The translations under genes were made by a program, and so were the position numbers. 13,270 bases of DNA from Methylococcales bacterium. GTDB lineage: Bacteria; Pseudomonadota; Gammaproteobacteria; Methylococcales; Methylomonadaceae. The notes below the pieces were generated by a model, which saw nothing but the letters and a program-made list of their open reading frames with translations, was not told where the DNA came from and did not search any database. Location: positions 1 through 13,270 of the forward strand of contig SHZG01000040.1 of the NCBI GenBank assembly GCA_009692395.1. Direction: 5' to 3'. Shown here in pieces: positions 1 through 7,980 of the stretch (its first letter is position 1; every line of letters starts with the position of its first letter).

Positions 1-122
1 TGGAATTCTTGCCGCCTTATTCACCTGACTTAAATCCTATTGAACACAAATGGGCGCAAGCTAAAGCACTTAGAAGAAAGAAAAACTGCTCCACTGATAC
101 ACTGTTCTCTCAGCTCTTTTAA
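1..122 (+). pseudogene. IS630-family transposase, C-terminal fragment (cut by window edge)
   Basis: An open frame enters from the left edge (codons from base 3) and ends at TAA 120-122, giving 39 residues. It contains LPPYSPDLNPIEHKWAQAK, the classic C-terminal block of IS630/Tc1-type DDE transposases: the P-Y-S-P-(D/E)-L-N-P-I-E segment carries the last catalytic acidic residue. The rest of the transposase lies outside the window, so I cannot say whether the element is complete. It is the only mobile-element gene here on the plus strand, and it runs into the 3' side of a truncated LRR gene, as expected for an element inserted in that gene. The family call is firm; the subgroup is not. Confidence 0.85.
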
Positions 123-147
123 ATCATTTTATTTTGCTTTGGCTATA
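123..147. mobile_element. Probable IS630-family element end and junction with the LRR gene
   Basis: The stretch between the transposase stop (122) and recognisable LRR coding sequence (from about 147 rightward) is AT-rich and contains TATATAG near 143-149. IS630-family elements insert at TA dinucleotides and duplicate them, so the boundary probably lies at one of these TAs. The exact base cannot be fixed because the other end of the element and its inverted repeat are outside the window. The limits given are approximate. Confidence 0.5.
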
Positions 148-285
148 TAGATACAAGGTGCGCAACGTGTGCAGCTGTCCCAGTTCGGGTGGTAATTCGG
201 TTAATCCTTGCTGTGATAAATCCAATTCTTGCCATTGTTGCTGTTTAGCTAGCTGAATGTTGGCTAACAGTTGTTGTTTAGTCAT
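124..285 (-). pseudogene. Leucine-rich-repeat protein, N-terminal stub truncated by an IS
   Basis: The frame starts at ATG 285 (MTKQQLLANIQLAKQQQW...). It has a short helical, Gln-rich N-cap and then the start of a leucine-rich repeat (ELDLSQQGLTELPPELGQL, then LRTLYL). This is the bacterial LRR type with LPPE(L/I)GQL repeats, often found at the N-terminus of ROC/COR-type or other large LRR proteins. After about one and a half repeats the frame runs into IS sequence and stops at TGA 124-126, giving about 53 residues where a complete protein would have hundreds. An in-frame TTG at 309 would add eight residues, but ATG 285 matches the usual beginning of this N-cap. Only a weak ribosome-binding sequence (GGTG) precedes it. 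The original function, often protein-protein interaction, cannot be assigned. Confidence 0.7.
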
Positions 286-300
286 GTTTACACCATTTTT

Positions 301-341
301 ATAAAGCAAGTAGCCGATTGAATCATTGTGGGCTACCTGCT
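301..341 (-). terminator. Intrinsic terminator after glmS
   Basis: On the minus strand, 12 nt after the glmS stop, GCAGGTAGCC (331-340) pairs with GGCTACTTGC (306-315) across a 15-nt loop. The stem is 10 bp with one G-U pair, followed by TTTAT. The U-tract is short, so termination may be incomplete, but position and stem fit the end of the glmUS transcription unit. Confidence 0.7.
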
Positions 342-352
342 GTTTAAAGTGA

Positions 353-2182
353 TTACTCTACCGTAACTGATTTTGCCAAGTTTCTCGGTTGATCAACATC
401 GGTGCCTTTTAGTACGGCAACGTGGTAAGACAATAGTTGTAGAGGGATGGTGTAAACCATTGGGGAAATTTCATTGTCAACTGGTGGGACTTTAATAATC
501 TGACTATTTTTGTCAGATTCCGTCGCGAGGGTTTCATCCATAAAAACAATGAGTTGTCCGCCTCGTGCAGCAACTTCCTGCATATTGGATTTGAGTTTTT
601 CCAACAAGCTGTTGTTAGGTGCAACCACAATGACAGGCATATCGACATCAATTAACGCCAATGGACCGTGTTTTAATTCGCCTGCGGGGTAGGCTTCGGC
701 GTGAATGTAGGATATTTCTTTGAGCTTTAACGCGCCTTCCATTGCGATGGGATAGTGTGTACCTCTGCCTAAAAACAGCGCGTGTTCTTTTTCGGCAAAC
801 TGCTCCGCTAAGGTTTTTATTTCATCATTCAATTGCAATACTTGTTCAATTTTTTTCGGCAAGCTGAATAATTCGGTGGTAATTTTCTGCTCCATCAGTT
901 CAGTTAGTTGAAAGCGTCTACCAATGGCTATGACTAACATCATGAGTGCAACTAGCTGAGTGGTAAAGGCTTTGGTAGAGGCCACACCAATTTCTGGGCC
1001 TGCACGCGTCATTAACACCAAATCAGATTCTCGAACCAGTGAACTTTCAGGGACGTTACAAATAGCGATGGCATATTTCGCGCCTAATTTTTTGGCTTCT
1101 TGTAGTGCGGCTAAGGTATCAGCGGTTTCACCTGATTGTGAAATGGTAACAATCAGGGTGTCGGGCGATAATACTGGGCTACGGTAACGAAATTCACTGG
1201 CAACTTCGACGTTACAGAGAACGCTGGCGAATTTTTCAAACCAGTAACGCGCGACTAATCCAGCATGGTAGCTAGTACCACAGGCTAATATTTGTATAGC
1301 TTTAATGTTATCAAAAACGTCTACGGCATTATGCCCAAAGGTATTTTCTTGTAAACGGTTGTTGATAAATCTGCCTTCCAGTGTTTGCGAAATAGCAAAC
1401 GGCTGCTCGTAGATTTCTTTGAGCATATAATGGCGATATTCACCTTTATCAACTGAATCGGCAGTGAGTTGGCTCTGTCTAATTGGACGATTAACTAATT
1501 GGTCATTCCCATCATAAATCAGCAGTTCTTTGATTGTTATCTTGGCAATATCGCCTTCTTCGAGAAAAATAAAGCGTTGCGTGACTGGCAGTAAGGCAGC
1601 AACATCAGAGGCAATAAAATATTCACCAAAGCCAATACCAATCACTAACGGGCTACCTTTTCGACAGGCAATGAGGGTGTCAGGTTCATCGGCACTCATG
1701 ATGCCTAGCGCATACGCGCCTTCTAATTTTTTTACCGTTTGTTTAACGGCATTTAGTAGACTGTCAGTCGTTTCTCTCGCGTGATGAATTTGGTGAACAA
1801 TGACTTCCGTATCAGTTTCTGAGGTAAATTCGTAACCGTTACCCGTTTGTTCTTCTCTTAACTGCTCATGGTTTTCAATGATGCCATTATGCACCACGGC
1901 GATTTTATCACGACTAATATGCGGATGGGCATTCGCGGTGCTGGGTTTACCATGCGTTGCCCAGCGAGTGTGGGCAATCCCTAAATAGCCAGCAATCGGA
2001 TCAGATTCTATTAATGCTTCCAGTCCTTTGACTTTGCCAAGTTCGCGTTTTCGGTAGATTTCGTTATCGTGAACGACAGCAAGTCCAGCCGAATCATAGC
2101 CACGATATTCTAAACGCTTTAAACCTTCTAATAAAATGGGGACTACGTTACGTTGTGCTATACCACCTACAATTCCACACAT
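353..2182 (-). CDS. glmS: Glutamine-fructose-6-phosphate aminotransferase (isomerizing)
   Basis: Glucosamine-6-phosphate synthase makes glucosamine-6-phosphate and glutamate from fructose-6-phosphate and glutamine. It is the first committed step to UDP-GlcNAc for peptidoglycan and LPS, and acts in the cytoplasm. The protein has 609 residues, the normal family length. MCGIVGG puts the catalytic N-terminal Cys at position 2. HTRWATHGKP (71-80) and VVHNGIIEN (97-105) are glutaminase-domain motifs. The C-terminal half has two SIS domains, with CGTSYHAG and SQSGETADT sugar-phosphate loops, and ends NLAKSVTVE as in other GlmS. The ATG start has a good ribosome-binding site (AGGAG, about 7 nt upstream). 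Only one base separates it from the glmU stop, so the two are cotranscribed and probably translationally coupled. No glmS ribozyme-like leader is possible in that gap. No defect is seen. Confidence 0.97.
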   Translation of the reverse strand: MCGIVGGIAQRNVVPILLEGLKRLEYRGYDSAGLAVVHDNEIYRKRELGKVKGLEALIESDPIAGYLGIAHTRWATHGKPSTANAHPHISRDKIAVVHNGIIENHEQLREEQTGNGYEFTSETDTEVIVHQIHHARETTDSLLNAVKQTVKKLEGAYALGIMSADEPDTLIACRKGSPLVIGIGFGEYFIASDVAALLPVTQRFIFLEEGDIAKITIKELLIYDGNDQLVNRPIRQSQLTADSVDKGEYRHYMLKEIYEQPFAISQTLEGRFINNRLQENTFGHNAVDVFDNIKAIQILACGTSYHAGLVARYWFEKFASVLCNVEVASEFRYRSPVLSPDTLIVTISQSGETADTLAALQEAKKLGAKYAIAICNVPESSLVRESDLVLMTRAGPEIGVASTKAFTTQLVALMMLVIAIGRRFQLTELMEQKITTELFSLPKKIEQVLQLNDEIKTLAEQFAEKEHALFLGRGTHYPIAMEGALKLKEISYIHAEAYPAGELKHGPLALIDVDMPVIVVAPNNSLLEKLKSNMQEVAARGGQLIVFMDETLATESDKNSQIIKVPPVDNEISPMVYTIPLQLLSYHVAVLKGTDVDQPRNLAKSVTVE

Positions 2183-2183
2183 T

Positions 2184-3554
2184 TTATTTCTCCTGTTTAA
2201 CGGGTCGTTGCCAGCCTGAGAGTGTAAACTGTTTTCCTCTGCTAAGTGTCAGTTGATTTTCAGGGCAGTCTTTAGTGATGGTTGAACCTGCGCCAATGGT
2301 CGCATTTTTGCCGACAGTGACAGGGGCAACTAACTGAGTATTTGAACCGATAAACGCACCATCTTCAATCATGGTTCTAAATTTATTCACCCCATCATAG
2401 TTACAAGTAATCGTGCCTGCACCGATATTGACTTTACTACCTACGGTGGTGTCACCAATATAACTTAAGTGGTTTATTTTACTGCCTAGCCCAACGGTAG
2501 ATTTTTTGATTTCCACGAAATTACCGATATGGACATCATTAGCAAGTACTGCGTCAGGTCTTAATCTGGCAAACGGGCCAATACGACTGTTATCACCTAT
2601 GATGGCATTCTCGATAATGCAGTTAGCAAATATTTCCACATTGTCACCAATAGTGGCATTTTTTATCTGCGTATTGGCGCCAATTTTGACATTATTACCA
2701 ATGCTATTTTTGCCTTCTAAAATCACATTGATGTCGATTTCCACATCGCTGCCTAACGATTCTATCGAACCACGAATATCAAAACGAGCGGGGTCTATTA
2801 GCGTAACGCCTTGTTCCATTAGGCTCCGCGCTTGCTGTTGTTGATAAACCCGCTCTAGGTGACTCAGTTGGAGGCGATCATTAATCCCTAACACTTCATC
2901 TTCGGTTTCTGGCTGACTAGTGACTATTGTCATACCATCAGCAACTGCCATCTCAATGACATCGGTCAAATAATATTCACCTTGTGCATTATTATTGCCT
3001 AATTGGTTTAGCCATTGCTTTAGCTTGCCACCTTGTACCGCCAAAATACCCGTATTACCTTCGGTAATCAGTTTTTCACTATCAGTAGCGTCTTTTTGTT
3101 CGACAATTTTAGTAACATTACCATTGCTATCCCTAACTATTCTGCCGTAGCCTGTTGGATTTTCAAGATTAACAGTCAGTAAAGCAAGAGATTGATCATT
3201 TACGTTGCCCAGCAATTGTTTTACGGTGACTAACTTCAGTAAGGGAACATCGCCATAGAGAATTAATACCGTATCGGTATCTGCAATTTGATCGCTGACC
3301 TGTTGTACAGCGTGACCTGTACCTAGTTGTTGTTTTTGCTCAATCCAACTAGCAGGCGAATTTTTTAACGTTTCTGTCACCAATTCTGCGCCATGCCCAA
3401 CAACGATTTTAATGCTGTTATTTTCTATCTGACTACTCATGTCATAAACGTGTTGTAGCAACGGCTTATTCGCTATTTTATGTAAAACCTTGGGTAGCTC
3501 TGAACGCATACGCGTTCCTTTACCTGCTGCCAAAATAATCGTAGTAATTTTCAT
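2184..3554 (-). CDS. glmU: Bifunctional N-acetylglucosamine-1-phosphate uridyltransferase / glucosamine-1-phosphate acetyltransferase
   Basis: GlmU acetylates glucosamine-1-phosphate from acetyl-CoA and then couples the product to UTP, giving UDP-N-acetylglucosamine. The N-terminal pyrophosphorylase domain shows LAAGKGTRM (8-16), PKVLH (21-25), QLGTGHA (77-82) and GDVPL (101-105). From about residue 255 a left-handed beta helix of hexapeptide repeats (IGDN, IGNN, IGAG) forms the acetyltransferase domain. Its catalytic His is H362 in INHLSYIGD, and NYDG lies at 385-388. I chose ATG 3554 over the in-frame ATG 3566: GGAAG lies just ahead of it inside the longer reading, no ribosome-binding site precedes 3566, and the result is 456 residues, the same length as E. 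coli GlmU. It follows a strong terminator, so how it is transcribed is an open question. Confidence 0.96.
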   Translation of the reverse strand: MKITTIILAAGKGTRMRSELPKVLHKIANKPLLQHVYDMSSQIENNSIKIVVGHGAELVTETLKNSPASWIEQKQQLGTGHAVQQVSDQIADTDTVLILYGDVPLLKLVTVKQLLGNVNDQSLALLTVNLENPTGYGRIVRDSNGNVTKIVEQKDATDSEKLITEGNTGILAVQGGKLKQWLNQLGNNNAQGEYYLTDVIEMAVADGMTIVTSQPETEDEVLGINDRLQLSHLERVYQQQQARSLMEQGVTLIDPARFDIRGSIESLGSDVEIDINVILEGKNSIGNNVKIGANTQIKNATIGDNVEIFANCIIENAIIGDNSRIGPFARLRPDAVLANDVHIGNFVEIKKSTVGLGSKINHLSYIGDTTVGSKVNIGAGTITCNYDGVNKFRTMIEDGAFIGSNTQLVAPVTVGKNATIGAGSTITKDCPENQLTLSRGKQFTLSGWQRPVKQEK

Positions 3555-3571
3555 CTCACTTCCCATTAAAC

Positions 3572-3611
3572 AAAAAAAGCCCGATAGCGCGAAGAGCGTT
3601 ATCAGGCTTTT
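3572..3611 (-). terminator. Intrinsic terminator at the end of the atp operon
   Basis: Forty bases after the atpC stop, the minus strand reads AAAAGCC-T-GATA-A-CGC, loop TCTTC, then GCG-C-TATC-G-GGCTTTT. The stem is about 14 bp with one G-U pair and one mismatch, followed by an unbroken run of seven T (3572-3578). This is a textbook rho-independent terminator. The A-rich other flank gives weaker bidirectional potential. It ends only 17 nt before the glmU start. Confidence 0.9.
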
Positions 3612-3651
3612 GAAAAATTATAAAAACGCTGTCAACAAAGTTACGTTTTTA

Positions 3652-4074
3652 TTATCCGCCGCGTTTTCTCAGTTTATCCAGTGCTTTTAACTGCATAACC
3701 GCCTGAGCCAACTGCGCTTGTGCTTGTGCGTAATCAAGTTTGCCACTCTTATCTTGCAGAGCTTCTTCGGCTCTAGCTTTGGCTTGTAACGCAGCCGCTT
3801 CGTCAATATCTTTTGATCTAATCGCGGTATCAGCCAGAATAATAACCATGTGCGGCTGCACTTCTAAAAGACCACCTGATATATAAAAATGCAGGGTTTC
3901 GTTATTATCAATTTTGACGCGAACTTCACCTGGTTTCAGCTTTGTTATTAACGGGGCATGACGAGGTGTGATACCAACTTCACCCATTTCAGCAGGTGCA
4001 AATACCATCTCTGCGCGACCTGAATATATTTCTTCTTCCGCACTTACGATGTCTACATGTACGATCATGGTCAT
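3652..4074 (-). CDS. atpC: ATP synthase F1 subunit epsilon
   Basis: Epsilon is part of the central stalk: it connects gamma to the c-ring and inhibits ATP hydrolysis through its C-terminal helices. The protein has 140 residues (E. coli 139). The N-terminal beta-sandwich carries VDIVSAEEEIYSG, GEVGITPRHAPLIT and YISGGLLEVQP. An Ala-rich helical hairpin (ALQAKARAEEALQ onward) follows and ends LRKRGG. MTMIVHVDIVSAEE aligns with the usual MAM-type gammaproteobacterial start, so I use the first ATG (4074) rather than the second, two codons later. The ribosome-binding site is weak (GGTAAAG). It is the last gene of the atp operon, 52 nt after atpD, and the strong terminator follows. Confidence 0.96.
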   Translation of the reverse strand: MTMIVHVDIVSAEEEIYSGRAEMVFAPAEMGEVGITPRHAPLITKLKPGEVRVKIDNNETLHFYISGGLLEVQPHMVIILADTAIRSKDIDEAAALQAKARAEEALQDKSGKLDYAQAQAQLAQAVMQLKALDKLRKRGG

Positions 4075-4107
4075 TTTCTTTACCGTTTCGTTTTTCGTAT
4101 TTCTAAG

Positions 4108-4120
4108 CTGCCTATGGCAG
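4108..4120 (-). repeat. Small intercistronic hairpin between atpD and atpC
   Basis: CTGCC-ATA-GGCAG is a perfect 5-bp stem with a 3-nt loop in the 52-nt gap just after the atpD stop. It has no T-run, so it is not a terminator. It could affect mRNA processing or stability, or be chance. Confidence 0.35.
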
Positions 4121-4126
4121 TGAACA

Positions 4127-5506
4127 TTATTTCATTGCCTTAGCTTTTTCCAGCACTTCGTCAATCGTACCTACCATGTAGAACGCTTGTTCTGGAATAG
4201 CATCGTATTCGCCGCTAATAATGCCTTTAAAACCAGCAATAGTATCTTTTAATGACACATATTTACCCGGTGAGCCTGTGAAGACTTCGGCAACAAAGAA
4301 CGGTTGAGACATGAAACGCTGAACTTTACGCGCTCTGGTTACTGATAATTTATCTTCTTCTGATAATTCATCCATACCCAAAATGGCGATAATGTCGCGT
4401 AATTCTTTGTAACGTTGCAAGATACCTTGCACACTACGCGCAACATCATAATGGTCTTGACCAATGACTAACGGATCAAGCTGACGACTGGTTGAATCTA
4501 AAGGATCAATCGCAGGATAGATACCTAATTCAGCAATTTGTCGTGACAGTACCACGGTTGCATCTAAGTGAGCAAACGTTGTAGCAGGTGATGGATCTGT
4601 TAAGTCATCCGCAGGGACATAAACCGCTTGGATAGAGGTAATAGAACCCGTTTTAGTTGAGGTAATACGCTCTTGTAATACACCCATTTCTTCAGCTAAT
4701 GTTGGCTGATAACCTACCGCTGATGGCATACGACCTAATAGTGCTGATACTTCTGTTCCTGCCAAGGTATAACGATAAATGTTATCAACGAAGAATAATA
4801 CGTCGCGACCTTCATCACGGAAATATTCCGCCATTGTTAAACCAGTTAGCGCAACGCGCAATCTGTTTCCAGGTGGCTCGTTCATTTGACCATAGACTAA
4901 CGATACTTTGTCGATAACGTTAGAATCGGTCATTTCGTGATAGAAGTCGTTACCTTCACGAGTACGCTCACCCACACCTGCGAATACCGAAAAACCGCTA
5001 TGTTCAATCGCGATGTTACGAATCAGCTCCATCATGTTGACGGTTTTACCTACGCCAGCACCACCGAATAAACCAACTTTTCCACCTTTAGTAAACGGGC
5101 AAACTAAGTCAATAACTTTAATACCTGTTTCTAATAGTTCATTGGCAGCGGCTTGTTCAGCATAACTGGGGGCTTCACGATGAATCCCCCATTTAACTTT
5201 TTCGCCGATAGGTCCTTTTTCGTCTATGGGTTCACCCAAGACATTCATAATACGACCTAAAGTTTCTTGACCAACTGGTACGGCAATCGCGGCGTGTGTA
5301 TTAACAACAACCAAGCCTCTGCTTGAGCCATCGGTACTACCCATTGCGATAGTTCTGACTACGCCATCACCGAGTTGTTGTTGTACTTCCAACACCAAGC
5401 CGTTTTTTTCTACTTTTAATGCGTCATATACTTTTGGCAGGTCTTCGCGTGAAAATTCCACGTCAACAACTGCACCAATAATTTGAACGATTTTACCCGA
5501 ACTCAT
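4127..5506 (-). CDS. atpD: ATP synthase F1 subunit beta (catalytic)
   Basis: Beta carries the catalytic nucleotide sites of the alpha3-beta3 hexamer. The protein has 459 residues, very close to E. coli beta. The P-loop GGAGVGKT is at 148-155 (K154). GERTREG at 179-185 gives the catalytic Glu E180 and Arg R181. Walker B Asp is D241 in FFVDNIYRYTLAGTE. DELSEED at 379-385 is the loop that touches gamma and epsilon. The ATG start has GAGGA 6 nt upstream. The gene lies 37 nt after atpG and 52 nt before atpC. All key residues are intact, so it should be functional. Confidence 0.98.
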   Translation of the reverse strand: MSSGKIVQIIGAVVDVEFSREDLPKVYDALKVEKNGLVLEVQQQLGDGVVRTIAMGSTDGSSRGLVVVNTHAAIAVPVGQETLGRIMNVLGEPIDEKGPIGEKVKWGIHREAPSYAEQAAANELLETGIKVIDLVCPFTKGGKVGLFGGAGVGKTVNMMELIRNIAIEHSGFSVFAGVGERTREGNDFYHEMTDSNVIDKVSLVYGQMNEPPGNRLRVALTGLTMAEYFRDEGRDVLFFVDNIYRYTLAGTEVSALLGRMPSAVGYQPTLAEEMGVLQERITSTKTGSITSIQAVYVPADDLTDPSPATTFAHLDATVVLSRQIAELGIYPAIDPLDSTSRQLDPLVIGQDHYDVARSVQGILQRYKELRDIIAILGMDELSEEDKLSVTRARKVQRFMSQPFFVAEVFTGSPGKYVSLKDTIAGFKGIISGEYDAIPEQAFYMVGTIDEVLEKAKAMK

Positions 5507-5543
5507 TCTGTGTCCTCTTGTATTGTGTTGTTAGTGCAGGGGG

Positions 5544-6410
5544 TTAAACAGCAGCGGCACCAGCAACAATTTCTGAAATTTCCTGAGTGATAGCGGCTTG
5601 TCTGGCTTTATTGTAAATTAGTTGTAACTCGCTAATAAGATTGCCCGCATTATCCGAAGCACTCTTCATTGCGACCATTCTAGCAGCCTGTTCACACGCA
5701 TTGTTCTCAACCAGCCCCTGATAAACGATGGACTCAACATAACGAATCAGTAAATGATCCAAAATATCTTTCGCATCTGGCTCATAAATGTAATCCCAAT
5801 GACGACCGCTGAGCGTTGTATGAATTTCACAGGCGATCACTGGCAGTAATTGTTGAATGATCGGCTTTTGCGTCATGGTATTAACGAATTCATTATTAAT
5901 GACATACAATTCGTCAATATGCCCCGCATTGTAAGAATCCAGCATGATTCGAATGAGACCCACAATATCTTGTATATGTGGAGCATCACCCAATTTAGCC
6001 GAGCTAGCCACTACATTTGCTTTCAGATTGCTAAAAAAACCCGCGGCTTTACCACCAATGGTTGCAATATCAACATCGATACCCTCTTTTTCCCATTGCG
6101 ATAAATGCGTTAGCGTCTTTCTGAACACATTTGAATTTAAGCCCCCACACAAACCCTTATCCGAACTCACAACGATAATACCAACACGTTTTACGTCGCG
6201 TTTAATCAGAAATGAATGTTTGTATTCTGGATTTGCGTGTGCCAAATGCTTAATAATTCGGGCAATCTTTTTAGAGTAGGGACGTGTCGCCTGCATTCTG
6301 TCTTTTGTTTTACGCATTCTACTGGCAGCAATCTTTTCCATTGCGCGAGTAATTTTTTGAGTATTTTTAATACTCGCAATTTTAGTGCGTATTTCTTTAC
6401 CAACAGCCAT
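5544..6410 (-). CDS. atpG: ATP synthase F1 subunit gamma (central stalk)
   Basis: Gamma is the rotating shaft inside the alpha3-beta3 hexamer. The protein has 288 residues (E. coli 287). The N-terminal helix has the family signature IRTKIASIKNTQKITRAMEK and ASRMRKTKDRM. The middle holds SSDKGLCGGLN, the C-terminal helix ends with YNKARQAAITQEISEIVAGA, and both helices together form the coiled-coil rotor. The ATG start has AAGGG 7 nt upstream, placed in the 12-nt gap after the atpA stop. The next gene, atpD, follows after 37 nt. Nothing is odd in the reading frame. Confidence 0.97.
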   Translation of the reverse strand: MAVGKEIRTKIASIKNTQKITRAMEKIAASRMRKTKDRMQATRPYSKKIARIIKHLAHANPEYKHSFLIKRDVKRVGIIVVSSDKGLCGGLNSNVFRKTLTHLSQWEKEGIDVDIATIGGKAAGFFSNLKANVVASSAKLGDAPHIQDIVGLIRIMLDSYNAGHIDELYVINNEFVNTMTQKPIIQQLLPVIACEIHTTLSGRHWDYIYEPDAKDILDHLLIRYVESIVYQGLVENNACEQAARMVAMKSASDNAGNLISELQLIYNKARQAAITQEISEIVAGAAAV

Positions 6411-6422
6411 AAGGAGACCCTT

Positions 6423-7964
6423 TTACCAACTATGCGTTTTAACGAAATTTTCAATAGCTGCTCTTATGCTACTACTGATTTCATTACTAAAATCACCTGT
6501 TGCATTAATACCATCCATTAATTCAGAATGTTCTGATTTCATGTACAACAGTAAAGCGGCTTCAAAAGCGAGTACTTTTTTGATTTCAACGTTATCGAGA
6601 AAACCTTCGTTAGCAGCAAATAATGACACTGCCATTTGTGCAACTGACATTGGCGAATATTGATTTTGTTTCATCAATTCCGTCACGCGTTGACCACGTT
6701 CTAGCTGTTTACGCGTATTTTCATCTAAGTCCGAAGCAAACTGAGCAAACGCCGCTAATTCACGGTATTGCGCCAAGTCTAAACGTGTACCACCGCCTAA
6801 CTTCTTAATAATCTTAGTTTGTGCCGCGCCACCTACTCGCGATACTGATAAACCTGCGTTCACCGCAGGACGTATACCTGAGTTAAACAAGCTAGTTTCT
6901 AAGAAAATTTGTCCGTCAGTAATCGAAATTACGTTAGTCGGTACGAAAGCTGATACGTCACCACCTTGAGTTTCAATAATTGGTAAGGCAGTCAACGAAC
7001 CTGTTTTACCTTTTACTTTGCCGCCAGTCAGTCTTTCAACTTCATGGGCATTAATGCGTGAGGCTCTTTCTAATAAACGCGAGTGCAAATAGAACACGTC
7101 ACCTGGATACGCTTCACGACCTGGTGGACGACGTAATAACAAAGAAATTTGACGATACGCCCACGCTTGTTTGGTTAAATCATCATAAATGATTAACGCA
7201 TCTTCGCCACGGTCTCTAAAAAATTCACCCATCGAACAACCTGTATAAGGCGCGATGAATTGTAAAGCCGCTGATTCAGACGCAGAAGCCACAACCACAA
7301 TGGTATGAGCCATCGCGCCGTGTTCTTCTAACTTGCGTACCACGTTAGCAACGGATGAACGTTTTTGTCCAATCGCCACATAGATACATTTAATACCTGT
7401 ACCTTTTTGATTGATGATGGCATCAATCGCAATCGCTGTTTTACCTGTTTGACGGTCACCAATGATTAACTCACGTTGACCACGACCGACAGGAACCATT
7501 GCATCAATCGATTTTAGCCCTAATTGTATAGGTTGATCCACTGATTGACGGGTAATTACCCCAGGTGCAATTTTTTCGATAGGTGCGGTTTCGGTGGTAT
7601 TGATTGCACCTTTACCATCAATGGGATTACCTAGCGCGTCAACCACACGACCCAGCAAGGCTTCACCGACGGGTACTTCTAAAATTTTGCCTGTACATTT
7701 AACGGTATCGCCTTCAGAGATATGTTGATAAGCACCTAATATCACCACACCAACTGAATCTCTTTCGAGGTTTAATGCCATGCCAAAGGTATTGCCTGGA
7801 AACTCCAGCATTTCACCTTGCATCGCTTCTGACAAACCATGTACGCGTACAATACCGTCAGTCACACTGACAACTGTACCTTCTGTGTGCGCTTCGGCAC
7901 TCAGGTTAAAGTTTTCGATCTTATTTTTAATTAGATCACTTATTTCAGATGGGTTTAATTGCAT
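6423..7964 (-). CDS. atpA: ATP synthase F1 subunit alpha
   Basis: Alpha carries the non-catalytic nucleotide sites and gives the arginine finger to the catalytic site on beta. From ATG 7964 (MQLNPSEISDLIKNKI) the protein has 513 residues, the same length as E. coli alpha. The P-loop GDRQTGKT is at 169-176 (K175), Walker B is near LIIYDDLTK (257-265), and SVSRVGGAAQ holds the arginine finger R376. The frame stays open upstream to 8033 inside atpH, but that extension has no homology to alpha. ATG 7964 has a GAGAAGAG ribosome-binding site in the 16-nt gap after the atpH stop. Confidence 0.98.
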   Translation of the reverse strand: MQLNPSEISDLIKNKIENFNLSAEAHTEGTVVSVTDGIVRVHGLSEAMQGEMLEFPGNTFGMALNLERDSVGVVILGAYQHISEGDTVKCTGKILEVPVGEALLGRVVDALGNPIDGKGAINTTETAPIEKIAPGVITRQSVDQPIQLGLKSIDAMVPVGRGQRELIIGDRQTGKTAIAIDAIINQKGTGIKCIYVAIGQKRSSVANVVRKLEEHGAMAHTIVVVASASESAALQFIAPYTGCSMGEFFRDRGEDALIIYDDLTKQAWAYRQISLLLRRPPGREAYPGDVFYLHSRLLERASRINAHEVERLTGGKVKGKTGSLTALPIIETQGGDVSAFVPTNVISITDGQIFLETSLFNSGIRPAVNAGLSVSRVGGAAQTKIIKKLGGGTRLDLAQYRELAAFAQFASDLDENTRKQLERGQRVTELMKQNQYSPMSVAQMAVSLFAANEGFLDNVEIKKVLAFEAALLLYMKSEHSELMDGINATGDFSNEISSSIRAAIENFVKTHSW

Positions 7965-7980
7965 ATTGCTCTTCTCACTC

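Noticed and set aside
2183..2200. Possible glmS ribozyme or small-RNA-controlled leader
   Set aside because: Only one base separates glmU and glmS, so there is no leader for a ribozyme; nothing in the sequence supports small-RNA control.
3617..3635. TTGACA and TATAAT ahead of glmU as a promoter
   Set aside because: The two boxes are only 7 nt apart. Reading TATAAT with a 17-nt spacer gives no acceptable -35, so it is not listed as a promoter, though TATAAT alone is noted in a finding.
5850..6663. Several plus- and minus-strand open frames inside atpG and atpA
   Set aside because: They are shadows in other frames of highly conserved ATP synthase genes, with no motifs of their own.
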